Origin: Oscillospiraceae bacterium
GTDB lineage: Bacteria; Bacillota; Clostridia; Oscillospirales; Acutalibacteraceae
Assembly (NCBI GenBank): GCA_003538135.1
Contig: DPOR01000015.1
Span: 1-61,633, forward strand
Length of the DNA: 61,633 nucleotides
Direction of reading: 5' to 3'
In this document: positions 34,956-44,123 of the stretch, one piece after another
Position numbering within the stretch: position 1 is the stretch's first letter
Layout of the letters: every line of letters starts with the position of its first letter
The notes under the pieces: model-generated
What the model was told of the DNA's origin: nothing
What the model saw: the letters and a program-made list of their open reading frames with translations, nothing else
Database searches by the model: none
Program-made: the position numbers and the translations under genes

Positions 34956-35753
34956 TCAGCTTGCAAAATAACTTTCGAGCGCATCGGACAATTTCTGCCC
35001 TTCGCCGAGTTTTTTTAGCACTGCGTCGGAATGGATATAAGCTGTTTTCGCCGATTTTTCGGAATCAAGGACAAGCTCATCGCCGCTGATATCAAAACAG
35101 TATTCGTCTCTGCCGTTATCATCACAGAGAACAAGGCGGCTGTCCTTTTCTTCGTAAGTACCCGCCGAGCAATCGCTCATGTCACTCCTGTGCATGAAAT
35201 ATTTACCGTCTGCGGGAGAAAGAGAAAGTTCAACATAGAGTTTTATACCGTTTTGCTCGTTCCTGCCGAGATAGGTTATAGCATCGGTGCGAACAGACGA
35301 CGGTGTGAAAAGAGCTTCGTTTTTTATGCACTTCTCCGCTTTATCGGAGCTGTTTGAATATTGCAGCTCCGGCACGGGGTCAGACTTTTTGGGAAGAAAT
35401 TCGAGCCCGTCTTTCTGCTTTTTGAATGTAAATTTATTTTTCGTTCCGGCGTTTTTCGCGGTAAGCATCAGATAATCGTCATTCTCCTCATAAGAGCCGC
35501 TCAAAGCGACGAAAAAACGGTATGACTGCAAGAAATTGAAGGTCTTATCTTTTCTGTTGAGTGCAAGACCCGCATAGTCGTTATCCGACTTACAACCGAA
35601 ATATGCCATGCCGTTTTCATCGGCGGAGGCTTTGACAATATCCGGAATATCGCCGGCGCTGCGCCCGGGAAAGAAGTGCGCTGCCAGCGCGGCACATACG
35701 GCGACAACAACCACTGCAGCTATACAGATAGTACGTTTGACCGAGCTTTTCAT
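34956..35753 (-). CDS. Membrane-anchored hypothetical protein
   Basis: The 265-residue protein has an N-terminal anchor or signal (RTICIAAVVVVAVCAALAAHF) without a lipobox Cys. An extracytoplasmic beta-rich domain follows, with phrases such as GSYEENDDYLMLTAKN and GTYEEKDSRLVLCDDNGRDEYCFDISGDELVL. These look like two copies of a strand pattern seen in secreted clostridial proteins that contain 'G.Y...dd.l.L' repeats. I do not recognise a catalytic motif. It is monocistronic with a consensus promoter. Confidence 0.65.
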   Translation of the reverse strand: MKSSVKRTICIAAVVVVAVCAALAAHFFPGRSAGDIPDIVKASADENGMAYFGCKSDNDYAGLALNRKDKTFNFLQSYRFFVALSGSYEENDDYLMLTAKNAGTKNKFTFKKQKDGLEFLPKKSDPVPELQYSNSSDKAEKCIKNEALFTPSSVRTDAITYLGRNEQNGIKLYVELSLSPADGKYFMHRSDMSDCSAGTYEEKDSRLVLCDDNGRDEYCFDISGDELVLDSEKSAKTAYIHSDAVLKKLGEGQKLSDALESYFAS

Positions 35754-35804
35754 TTTGGCTCCCCTCTCTTAAAGGATTTATCCGAATCTTTTTTTGGTAT
35801 TACC

Positions 35805-35833
35805 AGTATAGCAGTTTTTTTCAGAATATTCAA
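35805..35833 (-). promoter_or_regulatory. Promoter of the anchored hypothetical gene
   Basis: On the minus strand: TTGAAT, a 17-bp spacer and TATACT. Confidence 0.6.
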
Positions 35834-35903
35834 GCAAACTTCAAGTTGTTCATACAAGTTTAAAATATTGGGTGTATCATATAGACTGTGAAAATTGATT
35901 CGA

Positions 35904-35932
35904 TTGACTTTTAATGTGTATTCTGTTAATAT
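35904..35932 (+). promoter_or_regulatory. Promoter of the GH2 gene
   Basis: TTGACT, a 17-bp spacer and TAATAT, followed by GGGAGG before the ATG. Confidence 0.6.
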
Positions 35933-35969
35933 CAGTATATAATAAAATCATCTTACGGGAGGTCACACA

Positions 35970-38177
35970 ATGAGAAATGTCATAAGGATAAATGACGGCT
36001 GGCTCTTTACGCTTGACGGAAAGACCGAGACCGTCAATCTTCCGCACACCTGGAACGCCTTTGACGGTCAGGACGGCACAAACGGATATCTTCGCACAAA
36101 GGCGACGTATTCCAAGGAGCTGCCGAAATCGGACAAGAAAACGTTCCTCGAATGCAAGGGCGTCAATTCAAAGGCTGAAATCAGAGTCAACAACGAGCTT
36201 GTCGCAGTTCACGAGGGCGGATATTCCGCGTTCAGAGTCGATATCTCCGACTATATCAGACACGGCTGCCGCGTTGACATAACCGCCGACAACTCCCCCG
36301 ACGAGTCCGTTTACCCGACGATGGCGGACTTCACCTTCTACGGCGGCGTTTACCGCGATGTCAATCTTATCGAGGTTCCGGACTGCAGATTTTCCATGAA
36401 AGATTACGGCTCGGACGGAATCTATATCACCCCGCGCCACGTCGGTGAGGGTGGCTGGGAGCTTAGCATAAAGGCGCTTATTGACAACGCCGACTGCTCT
36501 CACAAGGCTCGCTTCACGCTCATTGACGCAGAAGGCAACGAAAAAGCTTCAACAGTTGCGGATCTCCGCCCGATAATCAGCGCCAAGCTGCCCGTTGAGG
36601 ATCCGATACTTTGGAACGGCAGAAAGAATCCGTATCTCTACACCGTAAGATGCGAGATATTTGACAGCTCCATAGGCGAAGTCACCGACAATATCGATAT
36701 CAGAACGGGTCTGCGCGATTACCGCATTGACAGCCATAAGGGCTTCTTCCTCAACGGCGAGCACATCAAGCTTCAGGGCGTCTCCCGCCACCAGGACAGA
36801 GAGAATATGGGCAACGCCATAACCGAGAAGCAGCACGCCGAGGACGTCAAACTTATCCTCGACGTCGGCGCTAACTCGGTGCGTCTCGCCCACTATCAGC
36901 AGAACAGCTATTTCTATGACCTCTGCGACGAGAGCGGTCTGCTCGTTTGGGCGGAGGTGCCGGTCATCTCCCGTTTCAGCTCCAAGCGCAATAAGAACGC
37001 GGAGCAGCAGCTCGTTGAGCTGATAAAGCAAAATTACAATCACCCGTCAATTTTCTGCTGGGGCATCGAAAATGAGATAACAATAGGCGGAAGCGCGAGC
37101 AAGAGACTCATAACCTTCCTCAAGCGCATGAACAAGCTCGCAAGATATCTTGACCCGACGAGATACACCACCTGCGCTCAGCTGTGTATGTGCCCGGTGA
37201 CCTCTCCGCTCAATCATATCACTGACATTCTCGGCTATAACCATTACTTCGGCTGGTATATGGGCTCTTGCAATGAGTTTGATAAATGGCTCGATGAGTG
37301 GCACAGAGAGAATCCCGAGGGCAAGCTCTGCCTTTCAGAATACGGCGCCGAGGGTATAACAAAATACCACTCCGACTCCCCTCTCCAGGGCGACTACAGT
37401 GAAGACTATCAGGCACTGTTCCATGAGCACTATATCAAGGCGATAAACGAGCGCGACTGGCTCTGGGGCTCATATGTCTGGAATATGTTCGACTTCGGCT
37501 CGGCTTCAAGAAACGAGGGCGGAGTCAGAGGCAGAAACAACAAGGGTCTTGTTACCTTTGACCGCAAAATAAAGAAGGATTCGTTCTGGCTTTACAAGGC
37601 ATATTGGAGCGACAAGAAGTTCGTTCACATCGCCGGCGAAAGATATGTCAACAGACCCGCCGGAAAGAGCAAAATAAAGGTCTACTCCAACTGCCCCGAG
37701 GTCACGCTCGAGGTAAACGGCAAGGCCTACACGCAGAAAGCGGACAAGGTGTTCATCTTCGAGGATGTTGAGCTCAAGCTCGGCGAAAATGTTATCAAGG
37801 CGCGCGGCGGCAAGGCTCGCCCGGCACACACGATAACGGTAAACGGCATAGAAAAAGCCACCGACGAATACAAAATGCCCGCGGAGTACTCCTCATTCGT
37901 GCGCAACTGGTTCGTTGCCGACGACGGCAAGGTTGACCCGAGCAAGCTCTCCGTTGAGGACAAAATGGGCGATGTGCTCGGCAACGACGAGATAAACAGG
38001 ATAATCAAGAACGCCGCCGGCGACTTTGCGGCAAAGGCCGTTTCAAGTCCCCTGCTCAAGCCCATCTATCCGATAAAAATCAAGACGGCAATGAAAATAG
38101 CCGGTAAGCTCGGAGTTGACGAGCAGAAGCTCGCGCTTGCGGACGGATTCTTGCAGACCATAGAGAAGAGCAAATAA
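35970..38177 (+). CDS. GH2 glycoside hydrolase (beta-galactosidase/glucuronidase-like)
   Basis: The 735-residue cytoplasmic enzyme starts with a sugar-binding sandwich (RINDGWLFTLDGK...VNLPHTWN). An Ig-like domain and a TIM barrel with SRHQDRENMGNAI follow. The acid/base Glu is in FCWGIENEITIGG and the nucleophile Glu in LCLSEYGAEG. A long C-terminal part (about 550-735) is less conserved. The ENE and SEYGA motifs fit beta-galactosidases or beta-glucuronidases of gut Clostridia; the exact specificity is not visible. It has its own promoter and terminator. Confidence 0.9.
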   Translation: MRNVIRINDGWLFTLDGKTETVNLPHTWNAFDGQDGTNGYLRTKATYSKELPKSDKKTFLECKGVNSKAEIRVNNELVAVHEGGYSAFRVDISDYIRHGCRVDITADNSPDESVYPTMADFTFYGGVYRDVNLIEVPDCRFSMKDYGSDGIYITPRHVGEGGWELSIKALIDNADCSHKARFTLIDAEGNEKASTVADLRPIISAKLPVEDPILWNGRKNPYLYTVRCEIFDSSIGEVTDNIDIRTGLRDYRIDSHKGFFLNGEHIKLQGVSRHQDRENMGNAITEKQHAEDVKLILDVGANSVRLAHYQQNSYFYDLCDESGLLVWAEVPVISRFSSKRNKNAEQQLVELIKQNYNHPSIFCWGIENEITIGGSASKRLITFLKRMNKLARYLDPTRYTTCAQLCMCPVTSPLNHITDILGYNHYFGWYMGSCNEFDKWLDEWHRENPEGKLCLSEYGAEGITKYHSDSPLQGDYSEDYQALFHEHYIKAINERDWLWGSYVWNMFDFGSASRNEGGVRGRNNKGLVTFDRKIKKDSFWLYKAYWSDKKFVHIAGERYVNRPAGKSKIKVYSNCPEVTLEVNGKAYTQKADKVFIFEDVELKLGENVIKARGGKARPAHTITVNGIEKATDEYKMPAEYSSFVRNWFVADDGKVDPSKLSVEDKMGDVLGNDEINRIIKNAAGDFAAKAVSSPLLKPIYPIKIKTAMKIAGKLGVDEQKLALADGFLQTIEKSK

Positions 38178-38192
38178 TAAAAATCACAAAAA

Positions 38193-38226
38193 AGCACCGC
38201 TGAAGTCAATTTCAGCGGTGCTTTGC
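38193..38226 (+). terminator. Terminator of the GH2 gene
   Basis: AGCACCGCTGAA pairs perfectly with TTCAGCGGTGCT. On the minus strand it is followed by T6, so it also ends the convergent transcript. Confidence 0.83.
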
Positions 38227-38229
38227 TAT

Positions 38230-38484
38230 TCAGTTATATTCGTCGGTGTCCTCGTTCAGATCCTCGTCATCGGGGTCGTCCGGATCAACAGGGTCGTTTT
38301 GCTTTGAGCTCCCCTTTCCCGAGACGCCGAACACAGTGCCGCAGCAAAGTCCTATGCCTACTCCGAGGCACAGACACACGGGAAGTCCGTCTGTTACAAT
38401 ACCCATGACCAAGCCTAACGCAAGCCCTATTGCAATGCCTATTCCGATGCCTGCGCCGGAGACTGATTTCTTGCTCTCTTTCAT
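38230..38484 (-). CDS. Small glycine-rich membrane protein
   Basis: The 84-residue protein has two hydrophobic Gly-rich helices (AGIGIGIAIGLALGLVMGIV and LCLGVGIGLCCGTVFGV) and a very acidic tail (DPVDPDDPDDEDLNEDTDEYN). Its start codon overlaps the stop of the upstream membrane-protein gene by one base (TGATG), so it is translationally coupled to that gene. The function is unknown. The double-helix plus acidic-tail pattern is seen in small 'glycine-zipper' proteins. Confidence 0.65.
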   Translation of the reverse strand: MKESKKSVSGAGIGIGIAIGLALGLVMGIVTDGLPVCLCLGVGIGLCCGTVFGVSGKGSSKQNDPVDPDDPDDEDLNEDTDEYN

Positions 38485-39386
38485 CAGACAGTCGCCGCCT
38501 CTTTTGCCTCGGCTTTTTCGGCTTTCTTCACGGGGAAAACATTCGTGAAGTTGAGCAGGAAGAGCAGAACATATGCCGCCTGCATCGGGATATTTTCAAT
38601 GATAGCGCTCTTGCCGACAGTCAGCAGGAGAACGAGCATCGTAAGAAGTATCGCACAGAAAACTATAAGTCCGACCATAAAGCGGCCCTTGAGCTCTCGC
38701 GCTTTGTTTATGAGCAGGAGCACCATTGGCGCGGCGCAGCAGAAAGCGAACAGGAGCGCCCCTGTCCAATGCGCCATGCAGCGCGCGGAATCGAGATGAA
38801 TCTCCTCGCCCATTGACGGGCAGTTGATGGTAACATAGATAGCGGAGCTTCCGATTGAGCCGAGAATAACGCCCGCTCGGCTGTGGTAGCCGAATTTACG
38901 ATAGGCATAGAGCGTGTTGGTGAACACGGTTGCCGACGCGATAACACCCCAGCCTCTGAAATGCCATGGGAAGTCGAGTCCTATCATGCTCGCGGTGATA
39001 AACTTCACCTTTTCGATGAAGGGCTGGTCGCCGAAGAAGCCGTACCACGTGACATAAACGCAGCCGAAAATAACGCCGAAAAGGCAGAATATTTTCATCG
39101 CCTTGCCGGGCTCCTTGCCGTAGAGCAGGACTTTTATGTAGACGATAAACATGGCAAGGCACACGCACGAGACTATGACCCATACGGGATAGAGCCACTC
39201 TCGCCCTATCATACCGCTGATGTCGGCATGAGTGACACCGTCAACGGTTCGCTCCTCTGCTGTCGCGTAGTTGACGAGCACTATCTTGCGCATAAACGCT
39301 GTCATCCACACCGCATATGCGGCGATAATGGCAATCCACATTGCGGCATACGCCTTAAAGCTCGGCTGTTTTTTCACTTTTGACAT
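38484..39386 (-). CDS. Uncharacterised eight-helix membrane protein
   Basis: The 300-residue protein has eight predicted transmembrane helices. There is an extracytoplasmic loop after helix 1 (VNYATAEERTVDGVTHADISG) and an Ala/Lys/Glu-rich C-terminal tail. Motifs such as WHFRGWGVIASATVFTNTLY and GSSAIYVTINCPSMGEE are visible but not recognised. It could be a transporter or a membrane enzyme. Its start codon is only 15 bp from the left end of a MITE-like element, which must carry or replace its promoter. Confidence 0.6.
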   Translation of the reverse strand: MSKVKKQPSFKAYAAMWIAIIAAYAVWMTAFMRKIVLVNYATAEERTVDGVTHADISGMIGREWLYPVWVIVSCVCLAMFIVYIKVLLYGKEPGKAMKIFCLFGVIFGCVYVTWYGFFGDQPFIEKVKFITASMIGLDFPWHFRGWGVIASATVFTNTLYAYRKFGYHSRAGVILGSIGSSAIYVTINCPSMGEEIHLDSARCMAHWTGALLFAFCCAAPMVLLLINKARELKGRFMVGLIVFCAILLTMLVLLLTVGKSAIIENIPMQAAYVLLFLLNFTNVFPVKKAEKAEAKEAATV

Positions 39387-39401
39387 TGTTACACCCCTTG
39401 T

Positions 39402-39557
39402 TACCCTGCAACATCTAAAACTTTACAAGCCTTGCGTCGTCTGATTGCGTTTAACTGCGTCTTCAAACTTGACAGGCGGTAGCCTGCCTGTGTTTTCATC
39501 CTTGTTTAACACAATCATACTTGCAACCAGATGTAAACTTTTAGATGTTGCAGGGTA
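39402..39557. mobile_element. MITE-like element with 26-bp terminal inverted repeats
   Basis: The left end (39402-39427) TACCCTGCAACATCTAAAA, one mismatch, then TTTACA is matched in inverse orientation by the right end (39532-39557). The element is 156 bp, non-coding and bounded by TA, compatible with a TA target duplication. An internal hairpin (ACAGGC/GCCTGT) lies at the centre. No transposase is nearby, so it would be non-autonomous. Confidence 0.65.
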
Positions 39558-39560
39558 CTT

Positions 39561-39576
39561 CGATAAAATTTTATCG
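39561..39576. promoter_or_regulatory. 16-bp perfect palindrome after alr
   Basis: CGATAAAA-TTTTATCG lies between the MITE-like element and the 3' end of alr. It could be part of a terminator or a protein-binding site. Confidence 0.35.
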
Positions 39577-39615
39577 TTTTAATTATAAACTCTTTGGGGA
39601 CGGTTTGTCAACAGT

Positions 39616-40782
39616 TTATTCTTTGTCTAAAATATAAGAGACTTCTTTATAGGGCTTTCCGTCTTTGAAATAGATTCTCGGCACACGGCGGGCAACTCCG
39701 CAGACGAACTCGTAGTTGAAGCTCGCCGACATATTGCCTATCTCCTCCGCACTCACGGTGCAACCGTTATCGCTGCCCATGAGAATGACCTCATCCTCGA
39801 TATTCAGCTCACCCTCGATATCGGTTACGTCTATCATGAACTGATCCATGCACACTCTGCCGATTATCGGCGCGAACTGACCGTTGACTATCACCCTGCC
39901 CTTTGATGAGAGCGCACGGGGGTAGCCGTCGGCATAGCCCACGGGTATGGTTGCGACACGGGTCTCTCTTTGGGTCACGAATGTGTGACCGTAGCTGACT
40001 CCGCAGCCTGCGGGGACGGTTTTAAGATTGACTATTTTAGTGCGCAGCTCCATCGCGGGAACAAGCTCGATTCTCGATTTGTCGACCTCCTCCGAGGGAT
40101 AAAGCCCGTAGAGCGAGATACCGAAGCGCACCATATCGTAGTGCTCCTCAAACTCCCCTACTGCCGCCGAGTTGCTCAGATGCTTTATCGGTATGTTTAT
40201 ACCCGCCTTTTCAAGCTTATCTATAAACGCATCAAAACGCTCCGACTGGAGATGCGCGGTTGTTTTATCAACCTCGTCGGCGCGGGCATAGTGGCTGAAA
40301 ATACCCTCAAGGACGAGATTCGGGAGTTCGATTATCTTCTTTATAAGCTCAACGCTCTCGTCATTATCCTGAAATCCGACACGCGACATACCGGTGTCGA
40401 GTCCGATATGAAACCGAACGGTCTTTCCGAGGGCAACCGCCCTATCGGACAGACGTTTCGCCATTTCATAGGTGTAGATATTCTGCGTGATACCGTAGTT
40501 TATCAACAGATCGTCCTGCGAGGGCGAGGTATAGCCGAGAATAAGTATCGGCTTCTTTATACCCGAGCGGCGAAGCTCAACCGCCTCCTCGATAATGGCG
40601 ACTCCGAAATAGTCAACCTTATCCTCAAGCTGATGCGCAAGCTCGACCGCGCCGTGGCCGTAGCCGTCCGCCTTTATTACCGCGAGAACCTTCGTGCCCT
40701 CGGGTATGCAGCGTTTGCACTCGCCGAGATTGTGGAGGATCGCGTCTATATCTATCTTTGCATATATACGATGATATTTCAC
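39616..40782 (-). CDS. alr: Alanine racemase
   Basis: The 388-residue PLP enzyme interconverts L- and D-alanine. The N-terminal barrel carries the PLP Lys in AVIKADGYGHGAVELA. RFHIGLDTGMSRVGF follows, and the catalytic Tyr is in GVSYGHTF. VRFGISLYGLYPS and VCMDQFMIDVTDI complete the family pattern. The start is GTG at 40782, ten bases after AAGGA. It is the last gene of the seven-gene D-amino-acid/5-oxoproline operon, 17 bp after pxpA. Confidence 0.95.
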   Translation of the reverse strand: MKYHRIYAKIDIDAILHNLGECKRCIPEGTKVLAVIKADGYGHGAVELAHQLEDKVDYFGVAIIEEAVELRRSGIKKPILILGYTSPSQDDLLINYGITQNIYTYEMAKRLSDRAVALGKTVRFHIGLDTGMSRVGFQDNDESVELIKKIIELPNLVLEGIFSHYARADEVDKTTAHLQSERFDAFIDKLEKAGINIPIKHLSNSAAVGEFEEHYDMVRFGISLYGLYPSEEVDKSRIELVPAMELRTKIVNLKTVPAGCGVSYGHTFVTQRETRVATIPVGYADGYPRALSSKGRVIVNGQFAPIIGRVCMDQFMIDVTDIEGELNIEDEVILMGSDNGCTVSAEEIGNMSASFNYEFVCGVARRVPRIYFKDGKPYKEVSYILDKE

Positions 40783-40799
40783 CGTTATCGCTTCCTTTG

Positions 40800-41567
40800 T
40801 CAGATTATTTGCGCAAGCGGAGCGGTCTCGATACCGTTTGCCATGAGCTCGGATTTAATGCGCCTTGCAAATTCGACTGCCTTGATTCCGTCGCCGTGCA
40901 GGCATATCGAATCGGGCTTGAGCTCGATTGTTTTTCCGTTTATCGACTCGACCGTGCCGTTTTTAACCATGCCGATAACGCGGCTGACCGCCTCGTCCTC
41001 GTCGGTTATGACTGCGCCCGGCTTGCCTCTTGCGACAAGCGAGCCGTCATCCTCGTAGGCTCTGTCCGCAAAAACCTCGCTTGCGGCTCGGAGTCCGATT
41101 TTCTTTGCCGCGCTCATCATCTTGCTGCCCGAGAGGCAGAGAAGAATAAGCTCGGGGTCAAATTCATAGACAGCCTCGCATATGGCGGCGGCGAGAATCT
41201 CGTCCTTGCCCGCCATATTATAGAGCGCACCGTGGGGCTTGACGTGCTCAAGGCGACAGCCCGCTGCCTTGCAGAATGCTGCGAGTGCGCCTATCTGATA
41301 CTGAACGAACGCTTTCGCCTCGGCGGGCGAGACGCTCATATTTCTTCTGCCGAAGCCGACAAGATCCGGAAAGCCGGGATGCGCGCCGACCGCGACGCCG
41401 TTTGCGTGCGCGAGCGCTACGGTCTTCTGCATCACGAGCGGATCGGACGCATGGAAGCCGCAGGCTATATTGGCGGACGAAATATATTTTATGACCTCAT
41501 CGTCGAGACCCAGCTTATAGTTGCCGAAGCTCTCGCCGAGATCGCAGTTAAGATCTATTTTGTGCAT
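40800..41567 (-). CDS. pxpA: 5-oxoprolinase subunit PxpA (LamB/YcsF)
   Basis: PxpA is the LamB/YcsF-family subunit of the ATP-dependent 5-oxoprolinase that hydrolyses 5-oxoproline to glutamate. The 255-residue protein starts MHKIDLNCDLGESFGNYKLG, with the family motifs SSANIACGFHASDPLVM, GAHPGFPDLVGFGRR and HVKPHGALYNM. GGGGGT precedes the ATG at 41567; the longer frame is not supported. It lies between the DUF1445 gene and alr. Confidence 0.95.
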   Translation of the reverse strand: MHKIDLNCDLGESFGNYKLGLDDEVIKYISSANIACGFHASDPLVMQKTVALAHANGVAVGAHPGFPDLVGFGRRNMSVSPAEAKAFVQYQIGALAAFCKAAGCRLEHVKPHGALYNMAGKDEILAAAICEAVYEFDPELILLCLSGSKMMSAAKKIGLRAASEVFADRAYEDDGSLVARGKPGAVITDEDEAVSRVIGMVKNGTVESINGKTIELKPDSICLHGDGIKAVEFARRIKSELMANGIETAPLAQII

Positions 41568-41581
41568 ATCCGTACCCCCTG

Positions 41582-42367
41582 TCAATATTTAAGCTCGACA
41601 TTTTTAACGTCGGTTATAAGCATATGCCCGGGCGAATGGGTTATCGCTATGGGCGGCTTTGTGCTCATGAGCGCCGACTGCGGAGTGACACCGCACGGCC
41701 AGAACACCGGCACCTCGCCGGGTTTTATCGTAACGGAGTCGCCGAAATCGGGCTTCGAGATATCATCTATGCCTATAACGGACGGATCTCCGATATGTAT
41801 CGGCGCACCGTGAACCTTGGGCATGGCGGCAGTCGCAGCGACGGCGGTAACTATCTTGTCATAGGGCAGAGGGCGCATACTCACGACCATTTTTCCGTGG
41901 AAAATTCCCGCCGGCTCGCACTCAATGTTAGTGAGATACATCGGCACGTTTCTGCCCTCTTCAATATGCCTTATCGGCACATTTGCGGCAATCAGCTCCG
42001 ACTCAAAGGAGAAGCTGCAGCCAATGAGGAAGCTGACAAAATCGTCGCGCCAGAGATGCTCGACGCTAGTATATTCGCCGGTCATAACTCCGTTTTCATA
42101 GACCCTGTATTTCGGGATATCGTTTGCGATATCCGCGCCGGGAGCTATTTTCTTCAAAAAACGCGAGCCGACGTCGCTGACTTCGAGAATCGGACACGGG
42201 CGCGGGTTGCGCTGAGCGAAAAGCAGGAAATCATAGGCGAGATCCTTCGGCAGAACGCAGAGGTTCGCCTGAGCATAACCCGCACACATTCCCGAGGTGT
42301 TGCAGGTTATTGCACCCTCTCTTATAAGCTGTCTGACATCACGCGGACTCATCGAAGAATAGTCCAT
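41582..42367 (-). CDS. DUF1445 / YcsI-family putative hydro-lyase
   Basis: The 261-residue protein matches the YcsI (DUF1445) family: REGAITCNTSGMCAGYAQAN, FLLFAQRNPRPCPILEV, GCSFSFESEL and PVFWPCGVTPQSAL, with conserved Cys and acid residues. In Bacillus subtilis ycsI is in the pxpA-pxpB-pxpC cluster. In animal D-glutamate cyclase this domain is fused to DUF4392, which here is a separate gene in the same operon. GGAGGC precedes the ATG at 42367. The reaction of the bacterial protein is not proven. Confidence 0.9.
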   Translation of the reverse strand: MDYSSMSPRDVRQLIREGAITCNTSGMCAGYAQANLCVLPKDLAYDFLLFAQRNPRPCPILEVSDVGSRFLKKIAPGADIANDIPKYRVYENGVMTGEYTSVEHLWRDDFVSFLIGCSFSFESELIAANVPIRHIEEGRNVPMYLTNIECEPAGIFHGKMVVSMRPLPYDKIVTAVAATAAMPKVHGAPIHIGDPSVIGIDDISKPDFGDSVTIKPGEVPVFWPCGVTPQSALMSTKPPIAITHSPGHMLITDVKNVELKY

Positions 42368-42382
42368 TTTATATGCCTCCAA

Positions 42383-43369
42383 TCAGGAGTCGGATGTAAA
42401 GGTATCCGCTCTGAGAATATTAGTCTGTAGTTTTTTGAGCGCCTTTTTATCGGCCTTTATGCGCTTTACGGCATACTGAAGGTCGACCTTTTTAAATCGC
42501 AGAGTGCCGCCCGGACGAAGCTGGGCGAGCAGGGGCAGGTCAGAGGTGATGACCGTCGCTATTTTTGCATAGCCGCCGGTAGTCTGTCTGTCCGCCATCA
42601 TAATTATCGGCTTGCCTGCGGACGGTATCTGAACCGAGCCCGCAACTATGCCGTCCGAAATAATATCGACGCCGTCAATGCTCTCTACCGGCGCTCCGTC
42701 GAGCTTTATGCCCATTCTGTCTGAATCGGCGGTGACGGAATAAACTTCTGAATAGAAGGTATTTTTGCCCTTATCGGAAAAGTAATCATCCTGAGGGCCG
42801 GGTATAACATGGATAGTAACCGTGCCGTCGGTACGCTTTTCGGGCTCATACACGCGGCCGACCATACTGAATAGCCAACCCTGCGGATGGCGAAGCGGAA
42901 TTACATCGCCCGCCCTGAGCTTTCTGCCTTCAAAGCCTCCGGTTTTGCACTTTAGATTTGTGGACATACTGCCCATAACGGGAGCGATATCAAAGCCGCC
43001 CGCCACGGCGAGATAGCCGCGCAGTCCGCTCTTTGCGCTGCCGCAGTCGAGCACATCGCCCTTTTTTATGCGTATGGCGCGGTTAATCGGAAGCTCGGTC
43101 ACTTCTCCCGTTTCAAAATCGGTCACTGTGGGAGTGAACTCGGCTCCGGTTATCGCTATGACATTGTCCTCGTCAAAATAAACCTTCACGCCGAGCATGG
43201 TCATTTCGAGCACTCCGTCCTTCTCGCTGTTATCGACCAAGAGGTTTGCTGCCTCGGCGGCAAAGCGATCCATCGCGCCGCTCTGCTGGAAGCCCGACGC
43301 CATGTATCCGCAGCGGCCGAGATCCTGAACGGTGGTGAGCATACCGGGCGAGATTATATGCATACTCAT
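42383..43369 (-). CDS. pxpC: 5-oxoprolinase subunit PxpC (KipA-like)
   Basis: The 328-residue protein belongs to the biotin-dependent carboxyltransferase-like KipA family. MHIISPGMLTTVQDLGRCGY, GFQQSGAMDRFA, GLRGYLAVAGGFD and MADRQTTGGYAKIATV are visible. PxpC forms the 5-oxoprolinase complex with PxpA and PxpB and is thought to phosphorylate or activate the substrate. Its start is one base after the pxpB stop. Confidence 0.93.
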   Translation of the reverse strand: MSMHIISPGMLTTVQDLGRCGYMASGFQQSGAMDRFAAEAANLLVDNSEKDGVLEMTMLGVKVYFDEDNVIAITGAEFTPTVTDFETGEVTELPINRAIRIKKGDVLDCGSAKSGLRGYLAVAGGFDIAPVMGSMSTNLKCKTGGFEGRKLRAGDVIPLRHPQGWLFSMVGRVYEPEKRTDGTVTIHVIPGPQDDYFSDKGKNTFYSEVYSVTADSDRMGIKLDGAPVESIDGVDIISDGIVAGSVQIPSAGKPIIMMADRQTTGGYAKIATVITSDLPLLAQLRPGGTLRFKKVDLQYAVKRIKADKKALKKLQTNILRADTFTSDS

Positions 43370-43370
43370 A

Positions 43371-44102
43371 TCAGTTCCCCTCCCCGGCAGTTATTTTGCA
43401 CTCGTATTCATCGCGGCTGACAAGCTCCTCTATTTTGCGGTACTCCTGCTCGTCGACGGCGAAAAATCTGATATAATCGCCCGCGCTGTAAAGTATAGGC
43501 TCGGCGCGGTTCGGATCATAGGGTCTGACCGGCGTTCTGCCGATGAGCTGCCAGCCGCCCGGCGACGCGAGCGGATATATGCCCGTCTGCTCGCCGCCTA
43601 TGCCGACGGAGCCCGCGGGAATACTCGTTCGCGGGTTTGAAAGGCGCGGAGTGTGCAGGCGCTTATCCATATCGCCGAGATAGGCGAAGCCCGGCAGGAA
43701 TCCGAGCATAAATATGAGATAATCTCTGCCCGTGTGTATGTCTATGACCTCCTGCTCGGTGAGTCCGGCATGGGACGCAACAAAGGCTATATCCTCGCCG
43801 AATTCGCCGCCGTAGCAGACGGGAATATTGAACACACGCTTCTCTCCGGCCGACGCCTGATCGAGAGATTTTATACGCTTTTTGAGCTTCTTTATCAAAA
43901 CCTCGCAGCCCGTCTGCAAGGGGTCGTAGCAGACGAGCAGGGAACGGAACGTGGGTATACATTCCGTCACCCCGCGTATCGGCTTACGAGACAGCGAGTC
44001 AGACAGGCTGCGTATCTTTTTGTTTATTTCGGGGTCTATTATTCTGCCGAACTCGACATTGACCGCCGAATCTCCGGCAGGAAGAAACAACGTTTCATTC
44101 AT
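43371..44102 (-). CDS. pxpB: 5-oxoprolinase subunit PxpB (KipI-like)
   Basis: The 243-residue KipI-type protein starts LFLPAGDSAVNVEFGRIIDPEI. The family core includes FMLGFLPGFAYLGDMD, LSNPRTSIPAGSVGIGGEQTGIYP and SPGGWQLIGRTPVRPYD. It is the partner of PxpC in the 5-oxoprolinase complex. It lies 21 bp downstream of the DUF4392 gene. Confidence 0.93.
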   Translation of the reverse strand: MNETLFLPAGDSAVNVEFGRIIDPEINKKIRSLSDSLSRKPIRGVTECIPTFRSLLVCYDPLQTGCEVLIKKLKKRIKSLDQASAGEKRVFNIPVCYGGEFGEDIAFVASHAGLTEQEVIDIHTGRDYLIFMLGFLPGFAYLGDMDKRLHTPRLSNPRTSIPAGSVGIGGEQTGIYPLASPGGWQLIGRTPVRPYDPNRAEPILYSAGDYIRFFAVDEQEYRKIEELVSRDEYECKITAGEGN

Positions 44103-44123
44103 AGTTTTTTACCCCTTTTTTGG

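Noticed and set aside
36168..38065. Long open frames on the strand opposite the GH2 gene
   Set aside because: They are antisense frames created by codon bias; no ribosome-binding sites and no family motifs.
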